Source: Ficedula albicollis (lineage: Eukaryota > Chordata > Aves > Passeriformes > Muscicapidae). From it: a DNA stretch of 64,000 nucleotides. The translations under genes and the position numbers were made by a program. Numbering within the stretch: position 1 is the stretch's first letter; each line of letters starts with the position of its first letter. This document shows, piece by piece, positions 48,425 to 62,000 of this stretch. Under the pieces are notes generated by a model, which worked only from the letters and a program-made list of their open reading frames with translations, had not been told where the DNA came from and made no database searches. The stretch lies in contig NC_021677.1 of NCBI RefSeq assembly GCF_000247815.1, positions 59,893,762 to 59,957,761 of the forward strand. Reading direction: 5' to 3'.

Positions 48425-48680
48425 ACCAGGGGAGGTTTGGGTTGGATATCAGGAAAAATTCCTTCATGAAAAGGAGTCGTTAAGTGTTTGAACCATGAAT
48501 TTCATGGCACAGAATGCCCAGGGCAGAGGTGGAGTCCCCATCCCTTGAGGGATTTTAAAGCCATGTGGATGTGGCACTTGGGGACAGGGGTCAGGGGTGG
48601 CCTTGGCAGTGCTGGGGGAATGTTTGGGGTTGATCTCAGAGTCTTTTCCAACCTTAATGACTCTGTGGTTCTCTGACACT
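48425..48680 (+). mobile_element. CR1 LINE 3' fragment
   Basis: Sense CR1 tail: CCAGGGGAGGTTTGGGTTGG, ATATCAGGAAAAATTCCTTC, GGATGTGGCACTTGGGGACA and CAGAGTCTTTTCCAACCTTA. About 25 bp (AGTGTTTGAACCATGAATTT) look inserted or diverged near 48483. Confidence 0.92.
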
Positions 48681-49902
48681 AAAAAGTTGCCAAAGACCTG
48701 AGCAGCTCCTGGCAGTGCTGGGCTGCAGCTGGGCTGTGGAGGGACATAAATGGAGATTAATGGCAGCATTTGACTGTCCCTTTCCAAAAATATCCCCAGA
48801 AAACCCCTGGCTCTTGCACATCATGCATGAAAAGGAATGTTAACTTCTGTACTGGGCCAGCATTGGGGAGTGGAGCTGTACTTTTACTGATTTTCCAAAT
48901 CTTTAATACAAAGTGACTGGAAGGGTAAATGACAGTCAATGAGGCTCTTCAGTAAGGATTTCATTTCATCTGAGGTAGAGGAAATGGAACTGGGCAACAA
49001 AAGAGGCTGATGTTAACAGATTTTTTTTCCTTCAATGGAGGGAAAATTTATAGTGTATTAAAAAAATTAAATCCCTGCAAAAAAAAGTGACTGTACTCAT
49101 ATAAAAAGAAATTTAGAATGAAATCAAGAGTGTCTGAGGTAAATTTAAAACATCTTCTCTTACACAAGCAAAGTCTCAATAATGAAAACGTTTGCCAGGA
49201 TCAGGGTGTAACCTGACCTGGGATTTGCAGTCAAAATGTTTAGATCTGGATTTAACTGTACTTTAGATCAAGAAGCTGAAAAATCTTTATTTTAAATAAT
49301 TTGTCAGCTAGATATTTTTTCAATTTTTAGCTCTTTTCCCAAAATTCATTCTTGCTAGTCAATATGCCCTTTAAAAGTTACTGATTTGCCTCTGGAAATC
49401 ATCTGTCCATGGAGTTGTACTTTATTCTTTCCATAACTTAATCTGCAATTATGGATGCAATTTCAGGCTTTCTGATTTAATTTTTTCCCCCAGATTATTT
49501 ATACTTTGCATTTTTAATATTAAAAAAACCAGCAAATTAATCTTCCATTCCACTGACTTATTGCATTACATTCCTGTCTGGTTAAATCTAACTTGGATGC
49601 AGGCTGAAATTCAACTGAAAGACCCAGAAATTGGATTTTTGTTACAAGAGCAGGAGCAGGGCTGCAGAATGGGAGCTGCAGTGTTGCATGAACACCCAGG
49701 ATGGGTTTGTGGTGATAAACAAGGTAATTTGGGCACAAGGAGCTGAGGGGGCTGCTAGGAGGGGTTGTAGTTTGTGAGAGTAAATAACACTCCAGCAATG
49801 TCAATCCTGCATCCCAGAGGAGTTTGGAGCTGCCCCCACTTCTGGAGCAGGAGTGAGGGGTTAACTAGAAAAAAATTGATATTATATTCAAGACACAGCC
49901 AT

Positions 49903-50048
49903 GGCCAAGGAGACCTGCATAAAAAAAAATCATCTGGGCTTAGGTTTAGAATGGAAAGGAGGGGAGCAGTAAAAAGGCCAAGGAGACCTGCATAAAAAAA
50001 AAATCATCTGGGCTTGGGTTTAGAATGGAAAGGAGGGGAGCAGTAAAA
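49903..50048 (+). repeat. 73-bp direct duplication
   Basis: Copies start at 49903 and 49976. Each runs GGCCAAGGAGACCTGCAT, poly-A of 9 or 10, TCATCTGGGCTT to GGGGAGCAGTAAAA. They differ by one A in the run and one A/G. Confidence 0.92.
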
Positions 50049-51301
50049 TGCATCACTGAATCCAGGCTGGAATGAGGGAAAGCTGAGCTCTGCCTCAGTG
50101 CTGGGCACGTGGAATTTATTCATGGGCAGGAGGGTGCCAGGTCTGCAGCTCCTCTGGACCATGGGCTGCATGGGAAATGGTGGCAGAGGTCTGCTGGGTG
50201 TTTTGTCCTTGCTGGAAGTGACAGGAAGATCTTCCAAAGCCACCATGGCTCAGGGGATCTGCCTGTTGGGCAGGAGGTCACTGCCAGGGGCTGCAGGAGG
50301 GGGATGCACAGCCCAGGGAAGACTTTCCTCTAGAATTGAAAGTGAAGAATGTGGCTTAATAGCATGAAAAACAAAAGGCTAATCAAGGGATGTGGCTGCA
50401 TGCAAGCTGTACAGCATCTATCAAAAATAAGTATTTAATTGGATATTTGTTTTGCTGTCAGCATGCTGGGCTTAAAAATATACAGCTATTACCCTGAAAC
50501 ATCTGAGTGAGGGAAGGAGATGAGGCTGTGGAAATACTGAGATAGAAGATACATGAGGGGGATGTTTTTTGGACAGCAGACTTTGAGGAGACAGGAAATA
50601 GGGAAAACATCCTATAATTTCACGTTTACCTTGTTAGAAAGCAAGGTGCTGTGAGCCACACCAGGGCTTGTGGTGCTGAAGAGCACCCACATCATTAAAA
50701 TCTGCACAGGAGTCTTCTGGACACCCCAGCCTGACAGAAACCTGGAGCTGAAATCTCAGTGTGGATTGCTTGTGAGCTTCACTGCCATGGCACACCCCGA
50801 GCCCTGACACTGGTGCTCGTGAGAAAAGCACACACTGGGAATTTTCTGGGGAAAAGGGATCTCAGCTGACACTCTGGAATTAAAATGTTAGTGTGGTTTT
50901 ATGGGCTGAGCATTGAATCTGAAGAATGGTGAGGTGAGGGAAAGGCTCTTGCTTACCTGGCTGTTCTTGAGGTTATAAACCCATGGCTGCTGCTTGTAAG
51001 ACAAAATTGAAGCAATATCTTTAATTTTAGGTCAAGTCAGCAGCAAATGAGTGTGTAAGACAACAATTGATGCAGTGGAGAAAGGAAGTGGTGCAGTGAT
51101 CAGCCTGGATTTAGCAAGTGAACCTGAGCACTGGAAACACTGCAGATTAATTAAAATCTGCATCCAGCAAGCCCAGGGACATTGCCATGGAGCTGCCACG
51201 TTTCAGGCAGTGATGGAAACATTTGCATGGCTGTGTAACTACAAGAGGCACTGCAAGTGTGGAGTGTCTGGGCACGGACACCTTCCACAGATTGTTTTAA
51301 A

Positions 51302-51429
51302 CTGGATTTAAGAGATGGGGAGGGCATGCCCTGAATAGATAGAAGTACCTGACAGAGATTTGGTTCTGGATTTAAGAGATGGGGAGGGCATGCCCAGAAT
51401 AGATAGAAGTACCTGACAGAGATTTGGTC
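51302..51429 (+). repeat. 64-bp direct duplication
   Basis: Copies 51302-51365 and 51366-51429. Each contains CTGGATTTAAGAGATGGGGA and AGATAGAAGTACCTGACAGA. One visible difference (GCCCTGAAT against GCCCAGAAT). Confidence 0.92.
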
Positions 51430-51711
51430 ATGGCTGAGCATCCTGCTCTTGTGCTACTTGGGAGGAGAGAGGGAAGCTTGTTTCAGGAGACAAAGGGATG
51501 TTTCTGCTTTCAGGAGAGCAGCAGGGCCTGAGAAGCCAAGCCCTGGCTGCGATGTAGAGACTGAAGGTCCCATGCCACAAGATTGCTGGGTGGTTCACTA
51601 CCAAATTAATTTAATCAGCCTTGGTTTTTTCCTTGTCTAAGAGGGCAAGTGGCTCCCCTGCCATGCTCATGTCCATCTGCCCAGGACATTCAGTGCTGCA
51701 GGATGTTTTTT

Positions 51712-51859
51712 CTAAATGGAAGTGCAGTGTCGTAAGAACGAAAAACCTTTTTCTCTGCATTTTGTTTCTTCCTCTCTGGTACACCCTAAATGGAAGTGCA
51801 GTGTCGGAAGAACAAAAAACCTTTTCCTCTGCATTTTGTTTCTTCCTCTCTGGTACACT
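51712..51859 (+). repeat. 74-bp direct duplication
   Basis: Copies start at 51712 and 51786. Each contains CTAAATGGAAGTGCAGTGTC and CTGCATTTTGTTTCTTCCTC. Three or so differences (CGTAAGAACG against CGGAAGAACA, TTTTTCTC against TTTTCCTC). Confidence 0.9.
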
Positions 51860-53398
51860 GGAGTGTCCAAAGACCAAACTGAGCACAGATTTTTTTTATA
51901 TTTTTATTTTTTGTTTACTAAAGCAAACAGCCAGCTCATCACAGGGTGGGTGAGGTGCAGAACACAGCACCTTCAGCCCCACACCTTCCTGCTGCGCTTC
52001 CTCCTCTGAGGAAACAGCTGAGACCTGGGCACAGCAGAGCCACAATGGTTTCTCCAAGTCCTTTTGCCCATTTGCCTCCACCCTGCAGATCATTTAGCAT
52101 GAAGAAAGCAATTTTTTGCCTTTGATATAGAGAGCAGGTGGAGGGGTAATTGGAGCCTGGGAGGCTCAGTAGCCATGGAGTCACCTCAGCCCTCAGGTCT
52201 CTGATGTGCTGTAAATGCAGAGAGGAGTTACAATTACTGCCCATTACTTGCCCTGGATGATGATTTATCTTGTAGCCACATGAAAGCAAAATCTCTCTGA
52301 TCTGGTGCTTTTCTTTCCCCCCTGCACCTGATCAGGATGTGTCATATTTCAGATTAAAGGGATTTTCTTTGCCAGCACTGAAGGAAAACCTGTGTGTGAT
52401 GTTTGATTATTCTGTCCTTTAAAATAATATCCCAAAAGGAAGGGAGTTGTTGCTGTGCTGGTGTCCTGAGAAACTGGATGCTGAAGGGGATACCTGGAGC
52501 ATCTCATGAAGGACCACAGAGAAAATGGTTTAGTGGATTTTTAAAGCTCCTTTGGAGAGGGAATGATGATTTATTTGTTGACGAGTGACCTTGGATGCAG
52601 GAAATGAGGCCTGAGTTTATTCTGTTGCTGCAGATGCAACAGAAAGTGAGTTACAGGCAGGACAACAAATTTGGTGGCTGCCCTGGGACGTGTGGCCTTT
52701 GGGATACCAGCATGTGGGAAATGTCCCACGAGGTCAGAGCCCTTCACCATCCCTCCCTGTGTGCCCTGATGGGTAAAAGGAGCTAAATGGGAACTTCTGC
52801 CTTATTCTGGGATTGGTTTTATTTTTACTCAGGTGACTCCTCAAGAGCTGGGTCCTGAATTGCTTCTTGGGAACAGGCAGCAGCCTCTACTGAATGACAT
52901 CTCAGAGCTGTAACAGCATTATACCTCTGCAAATAGCCACGATGTTCTAAACCTGACATTTTCCCTTCTTTTCAGGGACTATAATAGCACATCACAGGCG
53001 TGGGCTGCATGAGAAACCCTCCTGGCAGGCAGTGGCACTGATGGGGAGGATCTGCCTCTGATGTCTCTTTGTCTGCTGCTCCCCTCCAACTCCCCTCTAT
53101 TAACAGATGCTTTTCAAGGCAAAGAGAGAGGCTGCACATAACCCCAACTCCCACAGCTTCAAGGCAAATCAGGCCCTTTTCTTCCAGCAGCCTGTTGGCA
53201 CTGCAAGGCTCAGACTTGCCAAGTGTCACACACAGAGCAGGGAGAGCTGATCTGCCCCTTGCTTCTCCTCCTGGCTCATCCAGCATCCCCCACTCCACTG
53301 CAGATTCAGCTGATTTGGGATCCACAGGGGTGTCCAGGCAGAGGGGAGGGGCTGGCCTGGGGGTTCCCTTCATGAAACACCTTTGGGTGGTGACATGG

Positions 53399-53737
53399 TG
53401 TGGTGGTTTGTAAAGGTTTCCTGAAATTTTTACCTGCCAAGACCCGTCTGCTCCTGGACAAGGAGACATAATTTGGTGTCCTCCTCCAAGTAGATTAATA
53501 AAAGACTTTTTAAAATTATAAACTGAGTTGTTTTTTCTGTATGTTTTCGGTGTGAAAGAAAAAAATGTGTGTAAGAGAAGGAAAAGTGCTCTAAAGTTTT
53601 ATTCTAAGTTTCTTTTTCTTATAGTTTCTAGGAATAAAGTTTCTCTTTGTACCATTTAAAGTTAAGCCTGTTTTACCTACCTCCTAATCCCATCTCACAA
53701 CAAAAAAAATTCAAATTAATGAACCAAAACCACTACA
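53399..53737 (+). mobile_element. Solo LTR with perfect CATGG target duplication
   Basis: Begins TGTGGTGGTTTG and ends CCAAAACCACTACA, forming imperfect terminal inverted repeats. It is flanked on both sides by CATGG (53394-53398 and 53738-53742), a perfect 5-bp target-site duplication. It contains two AATAAA-type signals (ATTAATAAAAGAC and AGGAATAAAGTTTCTC) and the U5-like GTTAAGCCTGTTTTACC. Length 339 bp, no coding interior. It sits just upstream of an antisense CR1 end. Confidence 0.92.
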
Positions 53738-53743
53738 CATGGT

Positions 53744-53920
53744 GTCACAAAATCGCAGAATGGTTTGGGTTGGAAGGGAGCTTGAAGTCCATCCAGTTCC
53801 ACCCCCTGCCATGGGCAGGGACACCTTTCACTACAGCACATTGCTTCAAGCCCATCCAACCTGGCCTGGAACACTGCCAGGGGTGGGTCAGCCACAACTT
53901 TTCCGGGCAAGAAAATAATG
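53744..53920 (-). mobile_element. CR1 LINE 3'-end fragment
   Basis: Reverse-complement CR1: CAGAATGGTTTGGGTTGGAA, CCTGCCATGGGCAGGGACAC, CCCATCCAACCTGGCCTGGA and GGGTGGGTCAGCCACAACTT. The LTR at 53399 inserted immediately next to it. Confidence 0.92.
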
Positions 53921-55866
53921 GTTTCTGCTTTAGAGATGCCTGAGATGATCTGTAGATGTAAGAGAAGGGAAAAGTCCCAGGAAATAATAAGAGTGTTGGT
54001 CCAGCATGGGCTTATGTGCCACCACAGGAGAGCTTCAGCCACGGGCTGGAGAGCTCTGGTGTCACTGGGGCTGTGAGTGCTGTGTCTGTTTCAGGGCACA
54101 GAAAACACCCTGGGTCTGAGCATGGATCAGAAGATGCTGCTGAGGAGCTGCTTGTCTCAGTCAGAGATGCTCTGTTGCTCTCCTGAAGAAGCTCTCAGTT
54201 GGGATGGGGATGTTGCAGCAGGATGTCACCAAATGCTGTCCTGGCCACAGAGGCTGTTCACACTGTCCTTGCAGCCCATCTGTCAGTTTGTGGTGCTCCT
54301 GGTGAGGCTGGAGGCTGAACCATTGTTTCAATGGTCTGTTTAAAAGCACACAAAAATATAATGGCTGCAAATGAAATAATTTGCTGGATAGAGACAAGAA
54401 GAGGCACCTAACTGCCCATAAGAGACATGATGTCCACCAGTAGCTCTAGAGCCCATAGATGAAATGCTGCTGTCACCTGCTCTGCTGTGACAGCTGAGCA
54501 TTTCCCTCAGAGCATGAACATGGCATTTTTTAAAATAGATATGGCTGTGCCTGCTCAGAAGGCAACAGGATTTTTTTTTTTGCTGCTCTTAAAAACCTGC
54601 CAGGTGCCAGGGGAGCCATCACTAGCTCTGAGCAGCAGCACAGCCTTTCTCCAAAGAGATTAAGCAGCAATGTTTCATGACTTCATTTAACTGTATTTAT
54701 GAAAGATCTTTGCTGAGAACAGGATCCACCCTGGGAGCATTTTTGTCACCCTCATATCACCTGCACAGCTTCCAGGATTTGGTTTCTCCCAAAAAGCTCT
54801 CCAGCACTGGCAGCTAATGAGTGTTTGCTGGAGCAGCCCCCTGGACCCTCCACTGCTGTGCATTTGGATTGGGGAATTACTTGGTGAGAAACAAACCATC
54901 AGCCAACCTGAGAGCTGTAGATTCTTCCCTTGATACTGGCAGTCCTTGGATTGAGTGTTGGTGGTGAAGGCAGGGGGAGAAGTGGTGAAATAAAGAAAGA
55001 TAGGGTTTGTTTCTGCTAAAGGAAGCAAGCTCATGCCACCCTGAGCTGGGTAAAAGGGGAGAGCAAAGGGTCTGCTCAAGTCCTTGGAGTGATCCAAAAG
55101 CACAATTCAGACTAATAAGGGCCACTCTGGGCTGTCCTGGAGGATGCTCTGCGTTACCTGAGCTGGTGCCTTGTCCTGTGGATTATAAAATATATTTCTT
55201 ATACGAGGTCTGTGCCTCTCCTGCTCTCACCACTGGTCTGTGCACACTCCTGGTGCTGGGAGGGCTTTTTGGAGGGTCCCTGTGGGCCCTGGTTTGGGGC
55301 ACAAACAGCTCCTGCTCTCTGAGAGCTCAGCCAATAAATGTTTTACAAAGGCCATGGAAATGGAGACAATTTTATTTTTTCACCCTGGAGAGCAACTGGT
55401 GTGTGTTTTCCCCTTGCATAATGCTTTGGAAAACAAATGGTTAGAGGGCTGTGGCAATTTTCTTTCTCTCTTTTTTTGTTTTTTTTTTTTCCTTTCTGGG
55501 TGATTGCTGACCAGAGCTAGAGAGGAAACTGCAGGAATTGAGCCTTTGATTGGTATTTCCAGAGGAAACATAGTGCTGGGATCAAAACATCTCCAGCAAG
55601 AACTTTCACTCCTGCTCCTCAGATCCTCATCCCACAGCTCTCCCAGGTTACCCTGCCTGCTGGGTGACAATTCCAGCTCCTCTCTGGAATTGCCTTGGCT
55701 GGAGAATGGAGTTTAAAATGCTCCCAACTGTGGGAATTTCACTGTTGCACTTTCCCTGATTTATGAGTGGAGATGGATGTGAAAAGAAGCCCAAACCTCC
55801 TCTCCAAGACCATTTTCTTCAGACCTTGGTCGGCATCAGGTCTTTCCCAGCCCCTGGCCAGAGTGA

Positions 55867-55914
55867 GGAGGAGCTGGGAAGATGAGGAGCTGGGAAGATG
55901 AGGAGCTGGGAAGC
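55867..55914 (+). repeat. 15-bp minisatellite, three copies
   Basis: Three tandem units of GAGGAGCTGGGAAGAT, with a unit length of 15 bp after overlap; the last ends in GCTGCC. Short and unremarkable in itself. Confidence 0.85.
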
Positions 55915-56980
55915 TGCCAGGGAGATGAAGGCAGAGTTTGCCTTGGCCAAACTTGACCTCTCAAGTGCTTCTGCAGCTTTCCAAACCCTGGCTTATAACA
56001 AATCTCCTTGTTTGAATTCCTAGGAACTGCAGTTTCTCCATGTGTTCTTGGGGCAAAGGAGCCAGCACAAGCTGGGGCTGCACATCCCTGGGGGGCTCTG
56101 GAAGTACAAGGTGAATTTAGGAATGATCACAGAGCCTCAGGGTCTTTTGGAACTTGAGATTTCCACTTACAGACACTTCTGACTCCCTGGGATAAAGTGG
56201 TCTTGAACAGAAGGAATAGAGCATTACCTTTTCCAGGGGAGCACATGGAAAAATTCAGTTCAGGTGGGGTTGTGAGGGGCTGGGCTGGCAGGAGCAGCAG
56301 AGGACTCAGGTCAGAACTCAGGCTGGGATTCATCCATGGTGAGAGAAAGGAATTGATCCGTGGTTGTGAGGGCAGATAAAGCAGGGAGCTGTGTTTTGAG
56401 GGCACCTCTCATGGCCAAAGGTGTGGGGCCTCCTTATGGGGACAGGGTGAGTTTCTCTGTCCTGTGGTGCAGAAGGGAATCTGTGGAGAATGAAAAGCTG
56501 CTGAGTGAACGTGTTGCAATTCCAAATCACCACTGTGGAGCCCAAACTGGATTATCATGGAAAAACAGAGCAGGCAGCAATTTTTTTTCCCACAGGATTG
56601 ATTTCTGTAAGCTGCAATCTTATGGATATATTTTTTCTTTAGAATGATTGGAGATGCATCTTCTCTCCTGCTGAGATTTTAGCATAAAAACTTCATGTTT
56701 GTGGCATTACTCATGATTACTTTAGGTGAGGCAAAAGGACAGGTGGCTGCAGCACTACCAACACATTTTCATTAAGCAGCCTCAGGTCTCCAGTTGTTCA
56801 TAATTAGAAGTCAAAGCATTATCCAGATTTTTCAGATGGAGAAAGCAAGCCGCATTTTGGTGGAAACCTTGTCTAAGTTTATTTGGCAGAGGTGGAAACA
56901 GCCCAATGGGTTCGCAACAACACTGCAACAGTTCATATGTGTGAAAAGACCAATAATATCCAAATGTGAAATTAAATCAC

Positions 56981-57420
56981 TAGTGTGAAGAACTGAAATT
57001 CAAGGAGTCATAGCAGTAAAAATCAATCACAGATCAGCTTTATTCATACAGTAACTGGAACAGGCATAAAATTGCAAACAGGTTCTTAGAAATGTTGTCC
57101 AGGGGTGGTTACACGCTGTGATGATTGATGGGTTGAATTCTTAATACTCCCTTTGGGTTTACTATAAGCTGCTCACAGTTATTATAGATCTACTATATTT
57201 AATTTTGTTACCAAGTTAATTGTATTTTCCCTAAGAGCTCCAGTAGCCTGCTGTGTATTTCTGTGTCTCTGCCAATGAACTGCTCCACTTATCGGCTAAT
57301 AACTGACTGTAAGAATTTTTCTTTATAAATGCAGTCCCCCTAAATGTTTCTGGTAACGTGGTCTGCATAAGTATTCTTCTGGCTTCTCTTTCAGTTTGCC
57401 TTGCTCTGAGCACAGCAATA
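56981..57420 (-). mobile_element. Possible antisense LTR-like segment
   Basis: On the minus strand it has a TATA-like CATTTATAAAGAAAAA and, about 270 bp later, a polyadenylation signal in CTGTATGAATAAAGCTGATC. Promoter followed by AATAAAGCT is LTR-like spacing. No clear TG..CA ends or target-site duplication were found, and there is no second copy in the window. Confidence 0.3.
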
Positions 57421-58739
57421 CTTTGAGCTACTTAAAGGTTTAGTGCCCCTTTGTCATATTTACTATCAGGATCTGAACTGCAAATAGAAAAATGACTGGT
57501 TTGTAGAAGCCACTCTAATTGCTCCCAAGTCTCCCTTAGTGCAAGTGAATCTTGAAACAAAGGCTTAGAAAGACTGGTACTGTGCAGTGTAGCTTGGAAA
57601 TATTAGGGCAATAGCTCGGGAAGCAAGGGAAAAACAGCTTTACAGCACCTGAAGGGGCTATGAGAGAGCTGAAGAGGGACTTTTGAGAGGATCCTTGCTG
57701 GATCTGGCCTGGGGATCCAGTGATTTATCCTTCCTTCACATCCCCTGTTCATGGAACCTCACCCTTTGCTGCCCAGGCTGCAGGTAATTAGATCTGAAAT
57801 GAAAACCTATAATGGATATAAATCATCCTCTGCAGACCTACAAGGTACTTACAAAGGAGAATAAACTTTTAAGGGTGTCTATAAACTTAGGTTTATGCCC
57901 TGATATTGGCTGGGATAATTCCTTCTTAGTCCCTGGCTCTGCTTTGGATTCAGTAGGAGAATATAAGGTGGAATTCTTTGTTTCTCCACGGTGACAGTAA
58001 CTGTCCCTTTGGGAGAGTCACTTTGATTTCCTCCACCAGGAGAAATCTCAGGGAGGCAGGAGATGACACTGAGGACATGCACGAGCTCTGGCAGCCTGGG
58101 AGGCTGGACTTGGAAACAGCTGGACAAAGTTCTCTGGCCTCTGCCATGCACTATAAATGCATCTTTTGTTTCACAGCTGAGGAAGCCTGAAGCAAGGGGA
58201 GTTGAAATTTGGCCTAAGGTTACACTGGCAGCCAGACATTTCCCATGAGTCACAAACCATGGAAATTATTGTGATGCTTTCTAAGACTTCTGAAATTTTT
58301 TTTGTTTAATCTTCCTTGAAGTACCAGTTGGGACATGATTCTGAATGACAGGCATCTATTCAGGGTGTCATCAAACATCCTTCCCTCAGGGTGGTTAAAA
58401 TGCAGAGGAAATGGTAAGTAAAGGATCTTTAGATACTAATGAAATGGTAAAATGCAAGATGACATTCAAAGATAGTGAATATATTTTTACAAAGCATTTA
58501 TAAAGAGAAGCTGTAAGTTGGCTGCTACAATCCAGAAAAGAAATCTTAAAAGCTGTGGCAATACTTCCAGAGGTGCTCAAAAATGAGAACAGCCTGGGAG
58601 GCTTATCAGTAAGAGCAGATAACAAATCAGAAACCATCCCTTGGCTTTTCCTGCACATCCAGGGTGTGTCTGCATTAGGTTGTGTGCAGTGCTGCTCCCC
58701 CAGCTCAGAAAGGACATCTCAGATAAAACAAACTAGAGA

Positions 58740-59060
58740 AAGGCACAGTGAAGGGCATCAGAGATGGCCAAAGATATGAAACAACTTCTGTATGAGGAAA
58801 AGGGAACTAATAAGACCCTTCAGCCTGGAACAGAGATTAAAAGAGAGAGAATATGATGGAGTCATGGGAAAGTAGCAGGAGCATGGAGAAGATTTAAAGG
58901 AGCAGTTCAACACTCTCTCAGAATGAAAAGACAAAGGGGTGCTATCAAGTGGTTAAGTGGGAGGTTTGAAAGCAGCAAAACAAATTTCCTTTCACAGTAT
59001 GCATTTTAATGTGAGGAACTTCTTGTTGTAAGCTCTGTGTTTATAGAAATATCTGCAGAC
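58740..59060 (+). mobile_element. Probable old CR1-like fragment
   Basis: Diverged sense text resembling the CR1 region upstream of the tail: AGACCCTTCAGCCTGGAACA, GAATATGATGGAGTCATGGG and GAGGAACTTCTTGTTGTAAG. Similarity is patchy, so boundaries and family are uncertain. Confidence 0.5.
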
Positions 59061-62000
59061 ATTCAGAAAAATCAAGGAAGAAAAGTCCTTTAGATGCAGC
59101 TTAGCAATCATAGAAAAACATCTTGCCACCTGTCTGAGGCATTTGAATTAGGATGGGATGAAGCACCCTATGGAACTGGTTATCTTTCTCCATTAATTGC
59201 AGCAGGAATGCTAAGATTCAGTTTAGACTTAACAAGGACGTTGGGAACAGCTAAACAAGGTGTGATAATTCTTCTCATCCTTTCTGACAAGCTCTCCTTG
59301 GAGCAGACTTGCACAAGGCTTGTAGGAAGATAAATCCTTTCAGGTACAAGCTGAGGAGCCCAGCTTGTGATCAAGTCAGCAAAAAGCTGGGTTCTCTGGC
59401 TCAGCATTGGAAAAGCACAGGAACAGCAGCTGGTGTTCTGGAAAGATAAGAAGCAGATCCAGAAGGGAGCAGAGGAAGGTGGAGGGGTTCAGAGGGGAGA
59501 TGGCACAGGAGGAGGGACAGCCCAGCCCTTTGCAACACAACTGGCATCGATTGCTGCTGACACTGAAAAGGACTTACAAGTGCTTGAAAGCCACGAGTGT
59601 TCCCTCAGCTTCCAGAATAATTCTGCCTATTACAGATCCCTCTGGGTTTGGTTTGATGTTCTTGTAATCTCTTAAGTAGCATTTTGAGGCTACTTTTCAA
59701 AGTGGTTGCTTGTATTTCTGTTTGGTTTTGGTTGTTTGTTTTCTTTTTAACACAGACACGATGTGTCTTTGTCTGCACCACATAATTTGGGTCTGGTTTC
59801 CCTCCTGTATCTCACTGAGTGATGCTGTCCCAGAGCTTTGGTCTCTCAGGTTCTGTTAAGGAGATTGATTTTTGCTCCAAGAAAGCAAAGCCTTTGTTAG
59901 TGTTTCATTGCCAGGCAAGGCAACCAAAGCAGGAGGAGGGATGATAAGCAAGTTTCTTATCCCCTGTGGTCAGTGATTATCAGTGATTTGTTTTGTGAGG
60001 TTCACTCAGACACCCTGTAGGCTTGATTTAGGGATGGCTTGAGCCCTCCAAGCTACCACTGAGTGACTTGAACATAGAAAGTGCTAAACCACAGCTAAAT
60101 ACCTGGAAAATTGGTGCTTTTGCTTCTGCACCTATTTCCCTGTGTGTAAAATGAGGGCTTTCCATGCTACTGACATGTGGTGAACTCTAAAAGGTGATTT
60201 TGTTTGCAAAACTCCCAGTTTCTCATGGAAAAACCTGTGATGAGCAACACAGAAATTCCCACAGGGAATAATTCATGTTCAGTTCTGTGCAGAGGTTTGG
60301 TTGTGTGGGAAACAGGGGCTCAGCTCTCACACAGAGCATGGAAAAATAATAACTTGGTGTTTTGTCCCCACTGTGTCAGCAGCTCCAGGAGGTAAAAGAC
60401 TTGCAGGAAAAATAGTGTGCAGTAATTTCATGGAATATGGGCTTGGATTTGGGAGGATAAGTAAAAGCCATCTTTGGGGTTGTGCTGCTTTTTAAACATT
60501 GGAGATGTGAGAGGGAATGTGTGTGGAAGGATGGGGATGGCTCTGTGTGCAAGACAAGGGGGAGAAGGGGATGAAGAGGAAGAGCCATCCTTCAAACTGG
60601 GCATAAATAACTTTATCATAACATGACTTTAACGTGAATAACACAGTTTTTGGAAGTGGGGCAGCTGCACAGGGCAGGGGGGGTTTGTCAGGGCTGCTTC
60701 AGAACAGCAGGGTGGGTACCAGGAATGATTTCACAGGTGGTAAAAGCCCACCCAGCACAGACAACCTAAAGTCTGGTGCTTCTGAACCTTTCAGTGCTTG
60801 ACCTTACAACCTTAACCTTAGTAGTGCCTGTTCCTGATGTAATAAATTGAGAGTATCACCAGAAGTTTCAGGTACTCATGACATCTCCTTGAAATAGAAC
60901 CATTGGATTTATACTACAATTGAATGGCACACGGGGAGGCCATTTATTAAAAACTAAGGAACAGGACTGGAAACCAGTTATTTTTCACACCAAATGATAG
61001 GAAATTGTTATTACTTCTCCACATTTTAATAGCATAATAGTCACAGTCCTGAGTTTAGTAAATGAATTTCTCTTGGAGATTATACAAGCAAATGTGTCAC
61101 CTCCATGGTACACTTGAAATAGAAACACAACACTGTCTTGGCTGGCACAGTAGAAGGTTTCCTGCCCTAGAGTGGGACTTCTGCCAAGTATCATATTAAA
61201 AAATATAAAATAAAATAAAAAACCCTTCCACAGAACCAGTGCTTTGTGGTACCCTTTCACATAGATCTCACTGCCACCCCAAGTACCATTTTTGTCATTG
61301 AAAAATGATGCTGCCAGCAGTGTTGGGTATGAATTGAACATTTTTTCTTCCTGAGTAAAGAAAAATTCTGGAGTTTTTTTTTGTAAAGATAAAGATAAAG
61401 ATGCACATATGGCAAGAGGGTGCAGTAGAAAATTAATCACCTCCAGACACTGAAAACATCGGTAAGTTGCATTACTCTGGAAATCAGCAAGAAGTGTTAC
61501 AATTTAAAAGTAATATATTTAGCTAAAAACAGTAACAGCTGGCTCTGTTCTTGATGAAAGGTTTCATAATTTACGTGATGAATAGCAATCAGTTTGGATG
61601 TTTTCTGGATATTTCAACATGACAGCTCATTCTGGCTGCAGAATACATTGGTCTGTGCTGGAATTTAACAGGTCCTGTTAGAAGAACAAGCCAAACTCTG
61701 ATCACTGTGAAGACCATAGACCCCATTTAAATGATTTCAGTGTAATGTGTGTGATCACTACAGGAAGAGCCATATTGACATTTTCCTCCTGGCAATTTAA
61801 ATTTAAAAAAAAAGTGTGGCATTTGGCAAACATGGGATAAGGAGCTTTGTTAAAAGTAAGAATATCAGATGGAAAGGTTGCCCAGGGCTTGTTGGCAGTG
61901 TGGAAAGCTCTCTGAATAAAATATCAGTTAGAAGGAGAAAATGAGATATCTTCACTGGGATTCTACCTCTGAGGGCTGAAGCACAGAAAAGATCCAAGCA

